From Molossus alvarezi (lineage: Eukaryota > Chordata > Mammalia > Chiroptera > Molossidae): a DNA stretch of 64,000 nt. Positions 46,126 through 59,385 of the stretch are shown in pieces. A program made the position numbers and the translations under genes. The stretch spans positions 124,001 to 188,000 of the forward strand of contig JBAWUJ010000051.1 in assembly GCA_037176705.1 (NCBI GenBank), given 5' to 3'. Each line of letters starts with the position of its first letter. Within the stretch, counting starts at the first letter, position 1. Below the pieces are notes generated by a model. It ran no database searches and had not been told where the DNA came from. It was given only the letters and a program-made list of their open reading frames with translations.

Positions 46126-48375
46126 CTTTATATCTAATTTTGTTGTTGTTACAAATGTTTTTCCTTTGTTCCCCATTGACACCCTCCTCCCAGTCCCCCA
46201 CCCCAAGCATTGTTGTGGAACCTGCATATGAGTCTGTGGTTTATCCCCCCACCCTTCTCCTGAGGTTTGTCAGCCTTTACCCTACTTCCATGTCTCTGGG
46301 TCTGTTTTGTTCATCAGGTAGTTTTATTCATTATATTGCAAAAATAAGTGAGATCATGGGATATCTTTCTTTCTATGATTGAATTGTTTCACTTTGGATA
46401 ATATTGTCTAGGTTCCTTTATGTTGTCTCAAAGGATAGGAGATCTTTCTTACAGCTGCATAGTACTCCCTTGTGTATATGCACCACCGCTTTTTTATCCA
46501 CTCATTTATTGATGGACACTTGGCTGTTTCCAGGTCTCAGTAATTGTAAATAGTGCTGCTATGAACATAGGGCCACATATATTCTTTCTGATGGGTGTTT
46601 CAGGCTTCTTAGGATATGATGCTAGAAGTGGGATCACTGGCTGAAATGGCAGTTCGATTTTTAATTTTTTGAGGAAACACCATATTGTTCTCCATAGTGG
46701 CTCTACCAGTCTGCATTTCCACCAGCAGTGTGCTAGTGTCCCCTGTTCTCCATATCCTGGTCAGCACTTGTTGTTTGATTTGTTGATGGCGGCCATTCTG
46801 ACAGGTGTGAGGTGATACCTCAGTTGTTTTAATTTGCTTCTCTCTGATTTTTTCATATGTCTCTTGGCCATTTGTATGTTCTGTTGAGAGAAGTGTCTAG
46901 TTAGGTCCTCCGCCCATTCATAAAATGGATTCCTTCTCTTCCTTTTGTTGAGGTGTATGAGGATGCTATACATAGGGTAAATTAACCCCTTATCTGATGT
47001 ATTGTAGGCAGTTATGCTCTTTCATATAGCTTGTTCCCTTTCCACATTGATGCTTGTTTCTTTTGCTGTGCAGAAACTTTTTAGTCCCATGTGTTCATTT
47101 TTTTCTTTGTTTCCCTTCTCTTAGGCATTGCAACCATGAAAATTCTGCTTTGTGTGATGTCTGAAATTTTGTTCTTTATATTTTCTTCTAGAATTTTTAT
47201 AAATTCACAAGTCACATGTAAGCCATTTATCGATCTTGAGTCTATTCCTGTGTATCGTGTATGTTGGTGGTGTAGTTTCATTTTTTGGCAAGTAACTGTC
47301 GAATTATCCCAGCACCATTAATTGAAGTGGCTGTTTTTACTCCACTGTATGCTCTTGCCATCGTGTCCAATATTAATTGAGGATAAGGATTTGGGTCAAT
47401 TTATGGGTTCTCTGTTCTGATTCATTGATCTATATGCCTGTTTTTGTGCCAGTACCAGGGTGTTTTGATTACAGTGGCTTTGTAGTATAATCAGATACCT
47501 GGTATTATGATCCCTCCTACTTTGTTCCTTATTTTGAAGGTTACTGTGGCATTTAGGGGTCTTTTTTTATTCCATATAAACTTTTGTTCTAGGTTTCTGC
47601 TGGATTTTGTTGAATGCTTTTTTAGCATCTATTGATATGATCTTATGGGTTTTATCTTTTATTTTGTTTGTGTTGTGTCACATTTATTAATGTGGGAATA
47701 TTTTGCCATCCTTGATTCCCTGGGATGTATCCCACTTGGTCATGATGAATAATATTTTTGATGTATTGCTGGATTCCATTTGCTGAGATTTTGTTAAGTA
47801 TTTTGTCATCTGTGTTCATCAGGGATATTGGCCTGTAGTTGTCTTTCTTTGCAGTGTCTCTATCTGGTTTTGGAATTTATATTATGCTGGATTCATACAA
47901 TGAGTTTGGAAGTCTTTCATCTTCTTGGAATTTTCTTAGAATAGGTTGAGGAGAGTAGGTATTAGATCTTCTTTGAATGTTTGATAAAACTCGCGATGAA
48001 GCCATCTATCCCTGGGGTTTGGCTTGCTAGAAGTTTCTTGATTGTATCTTCAATTTCCTTAGTTGTTCTTGGTCTGTTCAAGTTTTCTGTCTCTTCCCAG
48101 TTCAGTTTTGGGAGACTCTGTTTATAGAAATTTGTTGATTTTGCCGAGATCATCCAATTTATTGACATATAATTGTTTGAAGTATGTTTTAATGATCTGT
48201 ATTTCTGTTCTATCAGTTGTTACTTCTCCTCTTACATTTCTAATTTTGTATATGGGGGCACTCCTTTTTGTTTCTTCGTGAGTCTGGCTAAGAGTTGAAC
48301 AATCGTGTTTACCTTTTCAAAGAAACAGCTCTTTGTTTCATTGATTATTTTTCAACGTGACAGCTTTCTCTTTGT
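46126..48375 (-). mobile_element. L1 fragment (antisense): 3' end to middle of ORF2
   Basis: On the minus strand this covers the reverse transcriptase part through the C-terminus and 3'UTR. Landmarks are NRPRTTKEIEDTIKKLLASQTPGIDGF (shortened: TPGIDGF) near 48000 and the tail near 46130. It is cut at 48375 by the next L1's tail. Many stops. Confidence 0.9.
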
Positions 48376-50165
48376 CTTTATTTTTTTAATTTTTTATTTA
48401 TTCATTTGTTTCTATTACAGATGCTTCTCATTTTTCCCCCATTGACACCCTCTTCCCCTTTCCCTCCCTTCCCCATCCCCAGCTTTGTTTTATCAATTTC
48501 CATGTCATTTACTCTACATCTTTCTACCAGAGCATTCAAACCATGTACATTTAAGGTAATAATTGATATGTACTTATTTATTTCCATTTTTTTTTGTGTG
48601 GTTCTATTTTTCTTCCCATTTATTCTATTAATTACAGCAGTCCTTTTAGCATATCTTGCATTGCTGGATTTGTGTTAATATATTCCCTTAGTTTGTTTTT
48701 TTTTTTTTTTTGATTTGGTCTGGAAAGTTTTTATTTGACCTATTTTGAATGATAGCCTTGCTGGATATAGTAGTCTTGGATACAGATCCTTGTTCTTCAT
48801 GACCTTGATTACTTCATGGCACTCCCTTCTGGCCTGTAGTGTTTCTGTTGAGAAGTCAGCTAAGAGCCTTTGGGGTTTCCTTTGTTGGTAAGCTGTTGCT
48901 TATCTTTTGCTGCCTTTGGGATTCTTTTTTTTTTTTTTTTGTCTTTAACTTTTTGTCATTTTAATTAGTATGTGTCTTGGTGTGGGCCTGTTTGGGTTCT
49001 TCTTATTTGTGGCTCTCTGTGCTTCTTGAACTTGAATGCCTTCTTCCTTCGCCAAGTGAGGAATGTTTTCTGTGAGTATTTCTTCAAATATATTCTGTAA
49101 TCCTTGCCCATTTTCTTCCTCTGCGGGGACTCCTATGATGCGAATTTTATTCTGTTTCCAGTTGCCCCCCAGTTGTCTTAAGCTGTCTTCCTGTTTTTAA
49201 TTGTGTTTTCATTTTTATTTCATGATTGGTTGATTTTTTTCTTCCCTGTCTTCTAATTCACTGATCCAGTCCTGAGGTTCGTCTACTCTGCTGGTTAGTC
49301 CTTGCAGTGTGTTCTTAGTTTCTGCTGTGTCATTCTTCATTTCCACTTGGTTGGTTTGCATTGTTTCTAAATCTTTACTCATGGTGATGATGTCCTTACT
49401 CATGCTGTTGAGCTTCCTCAAGATCATGGCTCTGAATTGTACCTCTGATAAATTGCTTAGCTACATTTCATTGATCTCATCTTTGATAGAATTCCCTTGT
49501 TCATTCATTTGGAATATGTTTGTTTGTTTTATCATTTTGGCTAACTCAGTGGGTTTTGGAGCCTGCCAAATTTCTCCTATGGGTGTTGGTGTTCTGCTGT
49601 TTAGGGCTCCCTCTACTGTGTTTGGATGAACCTCGGGAGACCCACATTAAACACCACTGTTGAGTCTTAACTTTTCTGGGTAGATTTGCAAGCCCAGGAC
49701 AGGTTCAATTATCCTCTAGCTTTTTCCTGGTGGGTAGTGATCTCAGTTAATCAGTGCCTTGGAATTTAGCCTTGGGGCTCTGCATAAGAGGATTTCCAGA
49801 AGCTCGGATAGATGCTCGTTATTAATGAGCCTCATTATGCATTTCTTTGTCTCACCAGGGAAAGTATGAATCTCCGAGGAGGGGTGTTGCTGCTTTTTTC
49901 CACAGCTTCCAGAAAGAGCACACTGGCCACCTTTCTTTGTGACCGCAACTCAGCAAAAAATCTTAGTGCCCTCCAGATCCCAGGTGTCTGCACAGAGTTC
50001 AAGCCCTGTCTGACCTCTTTGTGCCCTAGCTCCCAGGTCAGTGGCTGTGACTACTTTAGCAATCTCTTCCTGCTCCCTGCTCTGTGGAGTGGTCTTGGTC
50101 TTTATGCCTCAAGCGCTCTGGTCACAGCTAAGAATTCTGCTGTCTGTGGGCTCCCACGTTTCTAG
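48376..50165 (-). mobile_element. Internally deleted L1 (antisense): 5'UTR, ORF1, ORF2 start, 3' tail
   Basis: Read on the minus strand: 5'UTR (about 50165-49540), ORF1 (about 49500-48650; includes LTSRVDEPQDWISELEDREE), start of ORF2 (ISIITLNVHGLNALVERCRV near 48560), then directly a 3'UTR and tail (48490-48376). Nearly all of ORF2 is missing. Confidence 0.85.
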
Positions 50166-53100
50166 GAATACCCCATTTCACAGACTGTTATGTTTATTAT
50201 ATTCCACAGATAAGTGAGATCATATGATACTTGTCTCTCTCTGTTTGGCATGTTTTGCTTAAGATAATACTTTCCAGGACCCTCCGTGTAGTCTCAAAGG
50301 ATGAGAAATTTTTTTTTCTTACATCTGCATAGTACTCTATTGTGTATATGTACCACAGCTTTAGTATCCATTTATCTACTGATGAGCACTTGGGCTTTGT
50401 CCAGATCTTAGCTATTGTAAATAGTGCTGCTACAAACCTGGGGGTACATATATACTTTCAGATCGGTGTTTCAGGCTTCTTAGGGTATATTCCTAGAAGT
50501 AGGATCTCTGGGTCAAATGAAAGTTCAACTTTTAAGTTTTTGAGGTAACATCATATTATTATCTATAGTGGTGGCACCAGCCTGCATTCCCACCAGCAGT
50601 GTACAGGAGTCCCCTGTTTCCACACCCTCGCCAAACTTGCAGTTTCATGATTTGTTGAAGGCGGCCATTCTGACAGGAGTGTGGTGATATCTCATTGGTG
50701 TTTTAATTTGCATCTCTCTGATGATTAGTGATGTGGAGCATTTCTTCATATGTCTCTTACCATTTGTATGTCCTGTTTGGAGAGGTGTCTGTTTAGTTCC
50801 TCTGCTGATTTTTTTAATTGGGTTTATTGTTTTCCTATGGTTGAATTTTATAAGCACTCCAGATTTTGAAAATTAAACCTTCTCTGATTCATCATCGGCA
50901 ATTTTGGTGTTCCAGATAGTACGATCCCTTTCCGTTTTCAATGGTTGTTTTTTAGCTGTGCAGAAGCTTTTCAGTTTGAAATAGTGTGGCATGTTTATTT
51001 ACTTAATTATTTAATTACTTATGTATGTATTTATTTATTTTGTTGTGTATGTGTCTGATGCTTTGGGTGTTATATCAGTGAAAATTCTGCTGGCTATATC
51101 TGAAATTTTGTGGCTTGAACGTTCTTCTAGAATTTGTACGGATTCATGAGTTACATTTATGTATTTGATCCATTTTGAGTTTATTCTCATGGATGGTGTA
51201 AAGTCTTGGTCTAGCTTCAATTTTTGGCTTTTAATTGCAAATAGCTGTCCAATTTTTCCAACACCATTTATTGTAGAGCATGTCTTGACTCCACTGAATG
51301 TTGTTGCCAACATTGTCAAATGATAATTGAATATATTGTCTTGGGTCAATTTCTGGGTTCTCTATTCTGTTCCATTGACCTATCTGACTGTTCCTGTGCC
51401 AGTAACAGGCTTGTTTGAATTACAGTGGCTATGTGGGATAACCTGAAATATGGTCATGTGATCCCTCCTGCTTGGTTCTTCTTTTTCATGATTTCTGAGG
51501 CTACTAGGTATCTTTTTTAGTTTTATATACACTTTTGGAATGTTTGTTCTAGGTCTGTGATGGAAGTCGTAGGTATTTTGGTGAGGATTGCATTGAATGT
51601 GTAGATTTCTTTGGGTAGTATGGACATTTTCATGATGTTAATTCTTCCAATCCATAAACAAGGTATATGCTCTCACATTTTTTATATCTTCCTCCATTTC
51701 TAATTTCAATGACCTGTAGTTATCTGTGAAGAAGTCCTTTACTTCTTTGGTGAAGTTTATTCCTAGGTATTTTAATTTTTTGTTTTGTGATGGTAAATGA
51801 AATTGATTTTTTAGTTTCTCTTTCAGTGATTTAATCTTTGGTGTATAAAAATGCCATCAATTTCTTGACATAAATTTTGTGTCCTGCCACATTGCCAAAT
51901 TCTTTTATTAAATTAATGTAGATTTTTGATGGATTCCTTAGAGTTTTCTATATACCATATTATGTCATCTTCATATAAGGACAGTTTCACTTGCTCCTTT
52001 CCAATTTGGATCCCTTTTATTTTGTCTTCATGTGTAATAGCAGTGTGTAAGACTTCCAGTTGTATGTTAAATAAGAGTGGCAAAAGTGGGCATCCCTGTC
52101 TTGTTCTAAATCTTAAGGGGACTGCTTTTTGTTTTTTCCCATTGAGTATGTTTGTGGCTGTGTTTTTCATATGTGGCCTTTATTATATTGCGAGATGGCC
52201 CCTCTATTCCCACAGTGCTGAGCGATTTTATCAGAGATGGGTGCTGGATTTTGTGGAATGCTTTTTTAGCATATATTGATATAATCATATGGCTTTTATG
52301 TTTTATATGGTTTATGCGATGTATCACATTTATTGATTTGCACATATTGTACCGTGCTTGAGTGCCCGGAATGTAACCCACTCGGTCAAGATGAATAATG
52401 TGTTTGATGTATTGCTGGATTTGATTTGGTAATAATTTGTTAAGAATTTAGGCATCTGTGTTAATTAGGGATATTGGCCTGTCGTTTTCTGTAGTTTACA
52501 GTGTCTTCATGTGGTTTGAGAATTGGAATATGCTGGTCTCAGAAAGTATGTTTGGAAGTGTTCTGTCTCGGTGGATTTATTAAATAGTTTAGAAGAATGG
52601 GTGGTAGTTCCTTGAATGTTCAGTAAAACTCCCCCTTGAAGCCATCGGAGCCCTGGCTTTTGTTTGCTGGGAGATTTTTGACTATATCTTCAATTTTCTT
52701 AGCTGTGATTGGTTTATTCAAGTTTTCCATCTCTTCCCGGTTCAATGCTGTGAGATATTGTAATCCCAGATATTTGGCCATTTGTTCATGTTTTGAATTA
52801 ATTTTAGTCTCTATGTAGTCTATTTCTGCTCTGTTCTTTGCTATTCATTTCCTACTGCTGAGTTTGAGGTGTTTGTTTGCTTATTTCATTTTCTTTCTAG
52901 TTTTTTTTGTTTGTTTGTTTATCCTCACCCGAGGACTTTTTTCCATTTTTTGTTCAGATAGAGCGAGAGGGAGAGAGAGGAAGAGAGGGAGAGAGAAACA
53001 TCGATGTGAAGGGACACATCGAGTGGCTGCCACCCGCACGACCAACCAGGGCCAGAAACAAACTGCAACCAAGGTACGTGACCTTAGCGGAAACCGAACC

Positions 53101-53385
53101 CGGGTTTCTCAGTACCGCAGGCCGACGCTCCAACCTCTGAGCCATACCTGCCAGGGCTTCTTTCTAGTTTTTTAGTTCTGCTGTGAGATAGTCAATTAGA
53201 AAATCTTGTTTCCTGAGGTAGACATGTGGGGTATCAACTTCCCTATCAGAACTACTGTCACTGAATCCCATTGATTTTGTGTTGTTGTGTGTTCACTTTC
53301 ATTGTTTTCCAAGCAATTTTTAATTTTTCCTCGATCTCCTTGTGAACCCATTCATGATTTATTTTATTGTAGATTGTAAATATAT
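50166..53385 (-). mobile_element. L1 ORF2 fragment (antisense), split by a SINE
   Basis: On the minus strand it covers ORF2 from the end of the endonuclease domain to near the 3' end. The reverse transcriptase box (near 51985) reads [17 protein letters not shown] interrupts it at 52907-53157. The 3' tail is missing at the junction at 50166. Stops and frameshifts throughout. Confidence 0.9.
52907..53157 (-). mobile_element. Bat SINE (antisense) inside L1
   Basis: Complete element: the plus strand starts 'tttatcctcacccgaggac' and ends at the head 'ctgccaggg'. It is flanked by perfect 16-bp repeats (ttctttctagtttttt) at 52891-52906 and 53158-53173. Confidence 0.95.
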
Positions 53386-56300
53386 TTTATTAAATAATTA
53401 ATTAATTATTGTTACAGCTCTTTACCCCCCCTCACTGATACCCACGTCCCCCTTTTTCCCTGCCCTGTCCCCAGCTTTGTTGTCCATGTGCATTGTTCAT
53501 GAATACATGCATATAAGTTCTGTTTTTTATCTCTCCCATACCACCCCCTATTCTGGAGATTGTCAGTCTGTGCCCCACTTCTACATTTCTGGGACTAACC
53601 CATTCCTCAGACTGTTCTGTTCATTATATTCCATGAATAAGTGAGATCATATGATACTTGTCTCTCTGTGTTTGGCATGTTTTGCTTAGGATACTACTTT
53701 CCGGGTCCCTCCGTGTAGTCTTAAAGGATAAGAGATCTTTCTTTCTTACATCTGCATGGTACTCCATTGTGTATATGTACCACAGCTCTTGTATCCATTC
53801 ATCTACTGATGGACACTCGGGCTGTGTCCAGATCTTGGCTTTTGTAATAGTGCTGCTGCACACCTGGGGGTGAATACATTCTTTCTCAAGGGTGTTTCAA
53901 GTTTCTAAGTGTATATTCCTAGAAGTAGGATCTCTGGGTCAAATGAAAGTTCAATTTTTCAGTTTGTGAGGTAACACTATATTGTTTTCCATAGTGGCTG
54001 CACCAGTCTGCATTCCCACCAGCAGTGTACTGGAGTCCCCTGTCTCCACACTCTCGCCAAGACTTGCAGTGTGCTGATTTGTTGATGGCGGCCATTCTGA
54101 CAGGTGTGTGGTGATATGTCATTGTTGTTTTAATTTGCATCTCTCTGATGATTAGTGATGTGGAGCATTTCTTCATATGTCTCTTACCATTTGTATGTCC
54201 TGTTTGGAGAGGTGTCTGTTTAGTTCCCCTGCCCATTTTTTAATTGGGTTCTTTGTTTTCCTATTGTTGAATTTTATAAGCACTCCAGATTTTGGAAATT
54301 AACCCTTCTCTGATTCATCATCGGCAATTTTGGTCTTCCAGATACTACGATCCCTTTCTGTTTTGAGGATTGCTTCTTCATTAGCTGTGCAGAAGCTTTT
54401 CAGTTTCAAGTAGTGAGACTTGTTTATTGACTTATTTATTTATATATTAATTTTTTCATTTATTTTGGTGTATATGTGTCTGTAACTTTAGGTGTTATAT
54501 CAGTGGAAAATCTGCTGGCTATGTCTGAAATTTTGTGTCCTGCACTTTCTCCTAGAATCTGTAAGGATTCATGGGTTACAATTACGTATTTTATCCATTT
54601 CGAGTTTATTCTCATGGATGGTGTAACGTCGTGGTCTAGCTTCATGTCTTTTGGTTTTTATTTGCACGCAGCTATCCAATTTTTCTAACACCATTTATTG
54701 CAGAGACTGTCTCAACTCCACTGTATGTTGTTGCCAACATTGTCAAATGATAATTGAATATATTGTCTTGGTTCTTTTTCTGGGTTCTCTATTCTAATCT
54801 ATTGACCTATCTGACTGTTCCTGGGCCTGTACCAGGCTTATTTTTATGACAGTGGCTGTGTGATATAACCTGAAATCTGGTCATGTGATTCCCTCCTGCT
54901 TTATTCTTCTTTTTCAAGATTTCTGTGGCTATTCGGGGTCTTTTTTAGTGTTGTATACACTTTTGGAGTGTTTGTTCTAGGTCTGTGATGGAAGTCGTAG
55001 GTATTTTGGTGAGGATTGCATTGAATGTGTACATTTCTTTGGGTAGTATGGACATTTTCATGATGTTAACTCTTCCAATCCATAAACAAGTTATATGCTC
55101 TCACTTTTTTATATCTTCCTCCATTTCTAATTTCAATGACCTGTAGTTATCTGTGAAGAAGTCCTTTACTTCTTTGGTGAAGTTTACTCCTAGGTATTTT
55201 AATTTTTTTTGTGTTGTGATGGTAAATGAAATTGATTTCTTTGTTTCTATGTCTGTGATTTCATCTTTGGTGTATAAAAATGCCATCAACTTCTTGAGAT
55301 TAATTTTATGTCCTCCCACATTGTCAAATACATTTATTAAATTCATGTAGATTTTTGATGGAGTCCTTAGGGTTTTCTATGTACCATATTATGTCATCTT
55401 CATATAAGGACAGTTTCACTTGCTCCTTTCCAATTTGGATCCCTTTTATTTTGTCTTCATGTGTAATAGCAGTGTGTAAGACTTCCAGTTCTATGGTAAA
55501 TAAGAGTGGCTTGTTCTTGTTCTTAAGGAAAATTGTTTTAGTTTTCGTCCATTGTGTATGATGTTGGCTGTTGGCTTTTATATATAATCTTTTTTATGTC
55601 TAGATATTATCCCTCTATTATTGTTGAGCCTTTTTATTAGAAATGGATGCTGGATTTTGTCAAAGGCATTTATTGATATGACCATGTTGTTTTAATTCTT
55701 CATTTCATTTATATGGTGTATCACGTTTATTGATTTGCGAATATTGTACCAGCCTTGCATCTCTGGGATGAATCCTACTTGGTCATGGTGGATAATTTTT
55801 TTGATGTATTGCTGGATTTGATTAGCTAGTACTTAGTTCAGGATTTTGGCTTCTATGTTTATCAGGGATATTGGCCTGTAGTTTTCTTTCTTTAGTGACT
55901 TTTTCTGGTTTTGGAATTAGGATTATTCTGGCTTCATAAAACTAATTTGGAAGTCTTCCTTCTTCTTGAATTTTTTGAAATATTTTGAGGAGAATGGGTT
56001 TTAGTTCTTCTTTGTATGTTTGGTCAAACTCCCCCGTGAAACCACCGGGGTCTGGACTTTTGTTTGCTGGGAATGTCTTAATTATATGTTCAAACTCTTC
56101 TTTTGTAATAGGTCAGTTCAAGTTTTCAAACTCTTCCTGGTCCAGTTTTGGTAGACTATGTGGTTCTAGAAATTTGCACATTTCACTTAGATTTTTGAAT
56201 TTTTGCCATATTATTGTTCATAGTAGTTGTTAACGATCTTTTTATTTCCATGGTATCAGTTGTTGCTTCTCCTCTTTCATTTCTGAGTTTGTGTATTTTG

Positions 56301-59300
56301 GTTCTCTCTTTTTGTTTCTTGGTGAGTCTAGCTAAGGGTCCATCATTATTGTTTATCTTTTCAAAAATCCAGCTCTTTGTTTCATTGATCCTTTAAATTG
56401 TTTTTTCTTTGGACTCTATGTCGTTTATTTCTGCTCTGATATTTACTATTTTCTACCTTCTACTTGCCCTGGAATTTTCTTTTTGTTTGTTCTCTAGTTC
56501 TTTAAGTTGTGAGATTAGATAGTCGATTAGAGATTTTTCTTGTTTTTAGATGTAGGCCTGTGGGGCTATGAAATTCCATCTCAGAACTGCTTTTGCTTCA
56601 TCCCATAGATTTTGTATTGTTGTCTTCATTTTTATTGGTTTCCTGGAGGTTTTTAATTTCTTCATCATTCTCCTCAGTAACCCATTCATTGTTTAGTAAC
56701 ATGCTATTTAGCTTCCATGTGTTCAAATGACTTTGTATGTTTTTGTAGCAATTCATGTCTAGTTTCATGCCAGTGTGATCTGAGAAGATGCTTGATATAA
56801 TTTCAGTCTTCTTGAACTTGTAGAGACTTAGTATGTGTCCTATCATGTGGTGTATCTTTGAGAATCTTCCATGTGCACTTGAGAAGAATGTGAATTCTGT
56901 AAGATTGGGGTGTAATTCTCTGTAGATATCTATTAAATCCATTTGGCCTAGTGCTTCATTTAGAGTCTCTGTTTCTTTGCTAATTTTTTGTCTAGAGGGT
57001 CAATCCTGTGATGTTTGTGGTGTGTTGAAGACCTCTGCTATGATTGCATTGCGATTGATTTCTCCTTTGAAGTCCTCCAGAAGATTTTTAATATATTTTG
57101 GTGCTCCTATATTGGGTGCATATATGTTTATCAAGTTTATATCTTCCTGTTGGATAGATCCTTTTAATATTATTTAGTGGCCCTCTTTTTCTCTAGTTAT
57201 GGTTTTAATTTTGAAATCTATTTTATCAGATATGAGTATTGCTACCCCAGCTTTTTTTTCCCTTTCTGTTTGCTTGGAAGATTTTTTTTTTCCATCCCTT
57301 CACTATCAACCTATGTGAGTACTTTGTTGTGTGTGGGAGGTCTCTTGCAAACAACATATAGATGAGTCATGCTTTCATATCCAATCAGATACTCTTTGTC
57401 TTTTTATGGGAGCATTCAATCCCTTTATATATAAGGTGGTTATCGATATGTACTTATTTATTGCCATTTTTTTCACTGTGGTTCTCTTTTTATTCCTTTT
57501 TTTTCCTGCTAATTACAGAAGACCTTTCAACATTTCTTGCAGTGCTGGTTTGGTGCTAATGTATTCCCTTATTTTTTTTTTTCTTTATCTGAGAAGCTCT
57601 TTATTTGACTTTATTTTGAATGATAGCCTTGCTGGGTAGAGTAGTCTTGGATTCAAATCCTTGTTTCTCGTAACCTTGATTACCTCATGCCATTCCCTTC
57701 TGGCCTGTAGTGTTTCTTTTGAGAAATCAGGTGACAGCCTTATGGGGTTTCCTTTGTAGGTAACCTGTTGGTTCTCTCTTGCTGCTTTTAGGATTCTCTC
57801 TTTATTTAATTTTTGGCACTTTGATTACTGTGTGTCTTGGTGTGAGCGTGTTTGGGTTCTTCTTACTTGGGTCTCTCTCCTTCTTGAACTTGAATGTCTT
57901 CTTCCTTCACAAAATAGGGAAGTTTTCTGTCACCATTCCTTCAAATATATTCTCTATCCCTTGCTCATTTTCTTCTTCTTCAGGGACTCCTATGATGCGA
58001 ATGTTATTACATTTCCAGTTGTCGCACAGTTCTCTTAAGCTCTTTTCCTGTTTTTTAATTGCTTATTCCTTTTGGTTTACTGATTGGTTGATTTTTTTCT
58101 ACCCTATCAACTAATTCTCTAATTCGGTCTTCTGCTCCCTGTACTCTGCTATTTAGACTTTCCAATGTATTTTTTTTTTTTTATTTCTGATATGTCATTC
58201 TTCATATCTCCTTGGTGGTTTTTAATTTCCAACTGGCTGATTTTCAACATTTGTATGTCTTTACTAATGGCGCTCATGTTTTTACACATGCTATTGGTCT
58301 TCCTCACGATCATGGCTCTGAGTTGTAGTTCTGTTAACTTGCTTAACTGCACCTCATTTATCTCATCTTCAGTAGAGGTCTCTTGTTCTTTCATTTGACT
58401 TTTGTTTCTGTGTTTCACCATTTTGGCTATTATAGTGGGCTTTGGAGTCTGCCAAATTTTCCCTGTGGGTGTTGGTGTTCTGCTGTTTGTGGCTGCCTCT
58501 CCTGGGTTTGGATGAGGCAGGGAAGACCCACTTTAAACACCAGTGTCAAGTCTTAACGTTCCTGGTTAGAGTTGCTAGCCCAGGCAATGGTACTTATCCT
58601 CTAGTTTTTCTCTGGAGGTATTTGTAGTGGTCACCAGAAGAACCTTGGTTTCTGAGTTGAATGAAATACTCCCTCATGTGTTCAGTGTAAGAGGATTTCC
58701 TGAGGGTGGGGCAGATGCTGGTTGATAATGGACCTCAATTAGCACTTCAGTGGCTACCTGGTGGGTTTGAATCGTTGAGAGCAGGCCATTGCCTCTCTTC
58801 AGGGCCCTGGGAAGGAGTCAGATGACCAGAGTCCTGAGTGGCTGCACTCAGCAAAAGCTCTGCGCACCCTCCAAATCCTGAGTGTCCCCACACAGTTCCA
58901 GTCCCATCTGCCCTCCCTTTGCCAGATCCCAAGGTGAGTACCTACTGCCAATTGAGCCTCTGTCTGGGCTTTGCACTTTGGAGCAACCTGAGACTTTAAC
59001 CTGAGGCTCTGCTCCCAGCTAAGGGTAGGTGAGGCTGTGACAGCTCCCAGTCAAGGGTGTAGCACCAAGCCAAAGTCACAGGATCCAGCAGAGGCTTCTG
59101 ATTCCAGCCCAGGAAGCTGCAGGTTCCAGCATAGGCCACAGGTCCCTGCCAAGGGTGCAGCTTCCAGCTGAGGCCGCTGGTCGCAGCTGAGCCCACAAGT
59201 TTCAACCGAGACCGCTTCATGTGCCAGCTGAGGCTGCAGAAGGTCCCAGCCAGGGCTCAGGTCCCAGATGGGGTCGTAGCAGGTCCCAACCGGAGCCACA

Positions 59301-59385
59301 GGTCCAAGCCCAGGCTTCTGCAAGTCCAAGCCCAGGACAATGGGCTCCCGGGCCCCTCTGGCATCCTCGCAAGCCTACCAGGGTT
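53386..59385 (-). mobile_element. Nearly full-length L1 (antisense), degenerate
   Basis: Minus strand order: repeat-bearing 5'UTR (59385-58430), ORF1 from the ATG near 58421 (MVKHRNKSQMKEQE) to about 57560, ORF2 (about 57480-53620) and 3'UTR with tail at 53386. The RT box near 55400 reads [12 protein letters not shown] as in the neighbouring copy. Parts of ORF2 are out of frame. It is about 6.0 kb long and not active. Confidence 0.9.
58960..59380 (-). repeat. Irregular ~27-30-bp tandem repeats in an L1 5'UTR
   Basis: Words such as 'caggtccca(g/a)', 'cagctgaggc', 'gccacaggtcc' and 'ccaagcccagg' recur every 25-35 bp. It forms the far 5' end of the L1 at 53386-59385 and differs from both the 73-bp and the 30-bp kinds elsewhere in the window. 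Confidence 0.6.
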
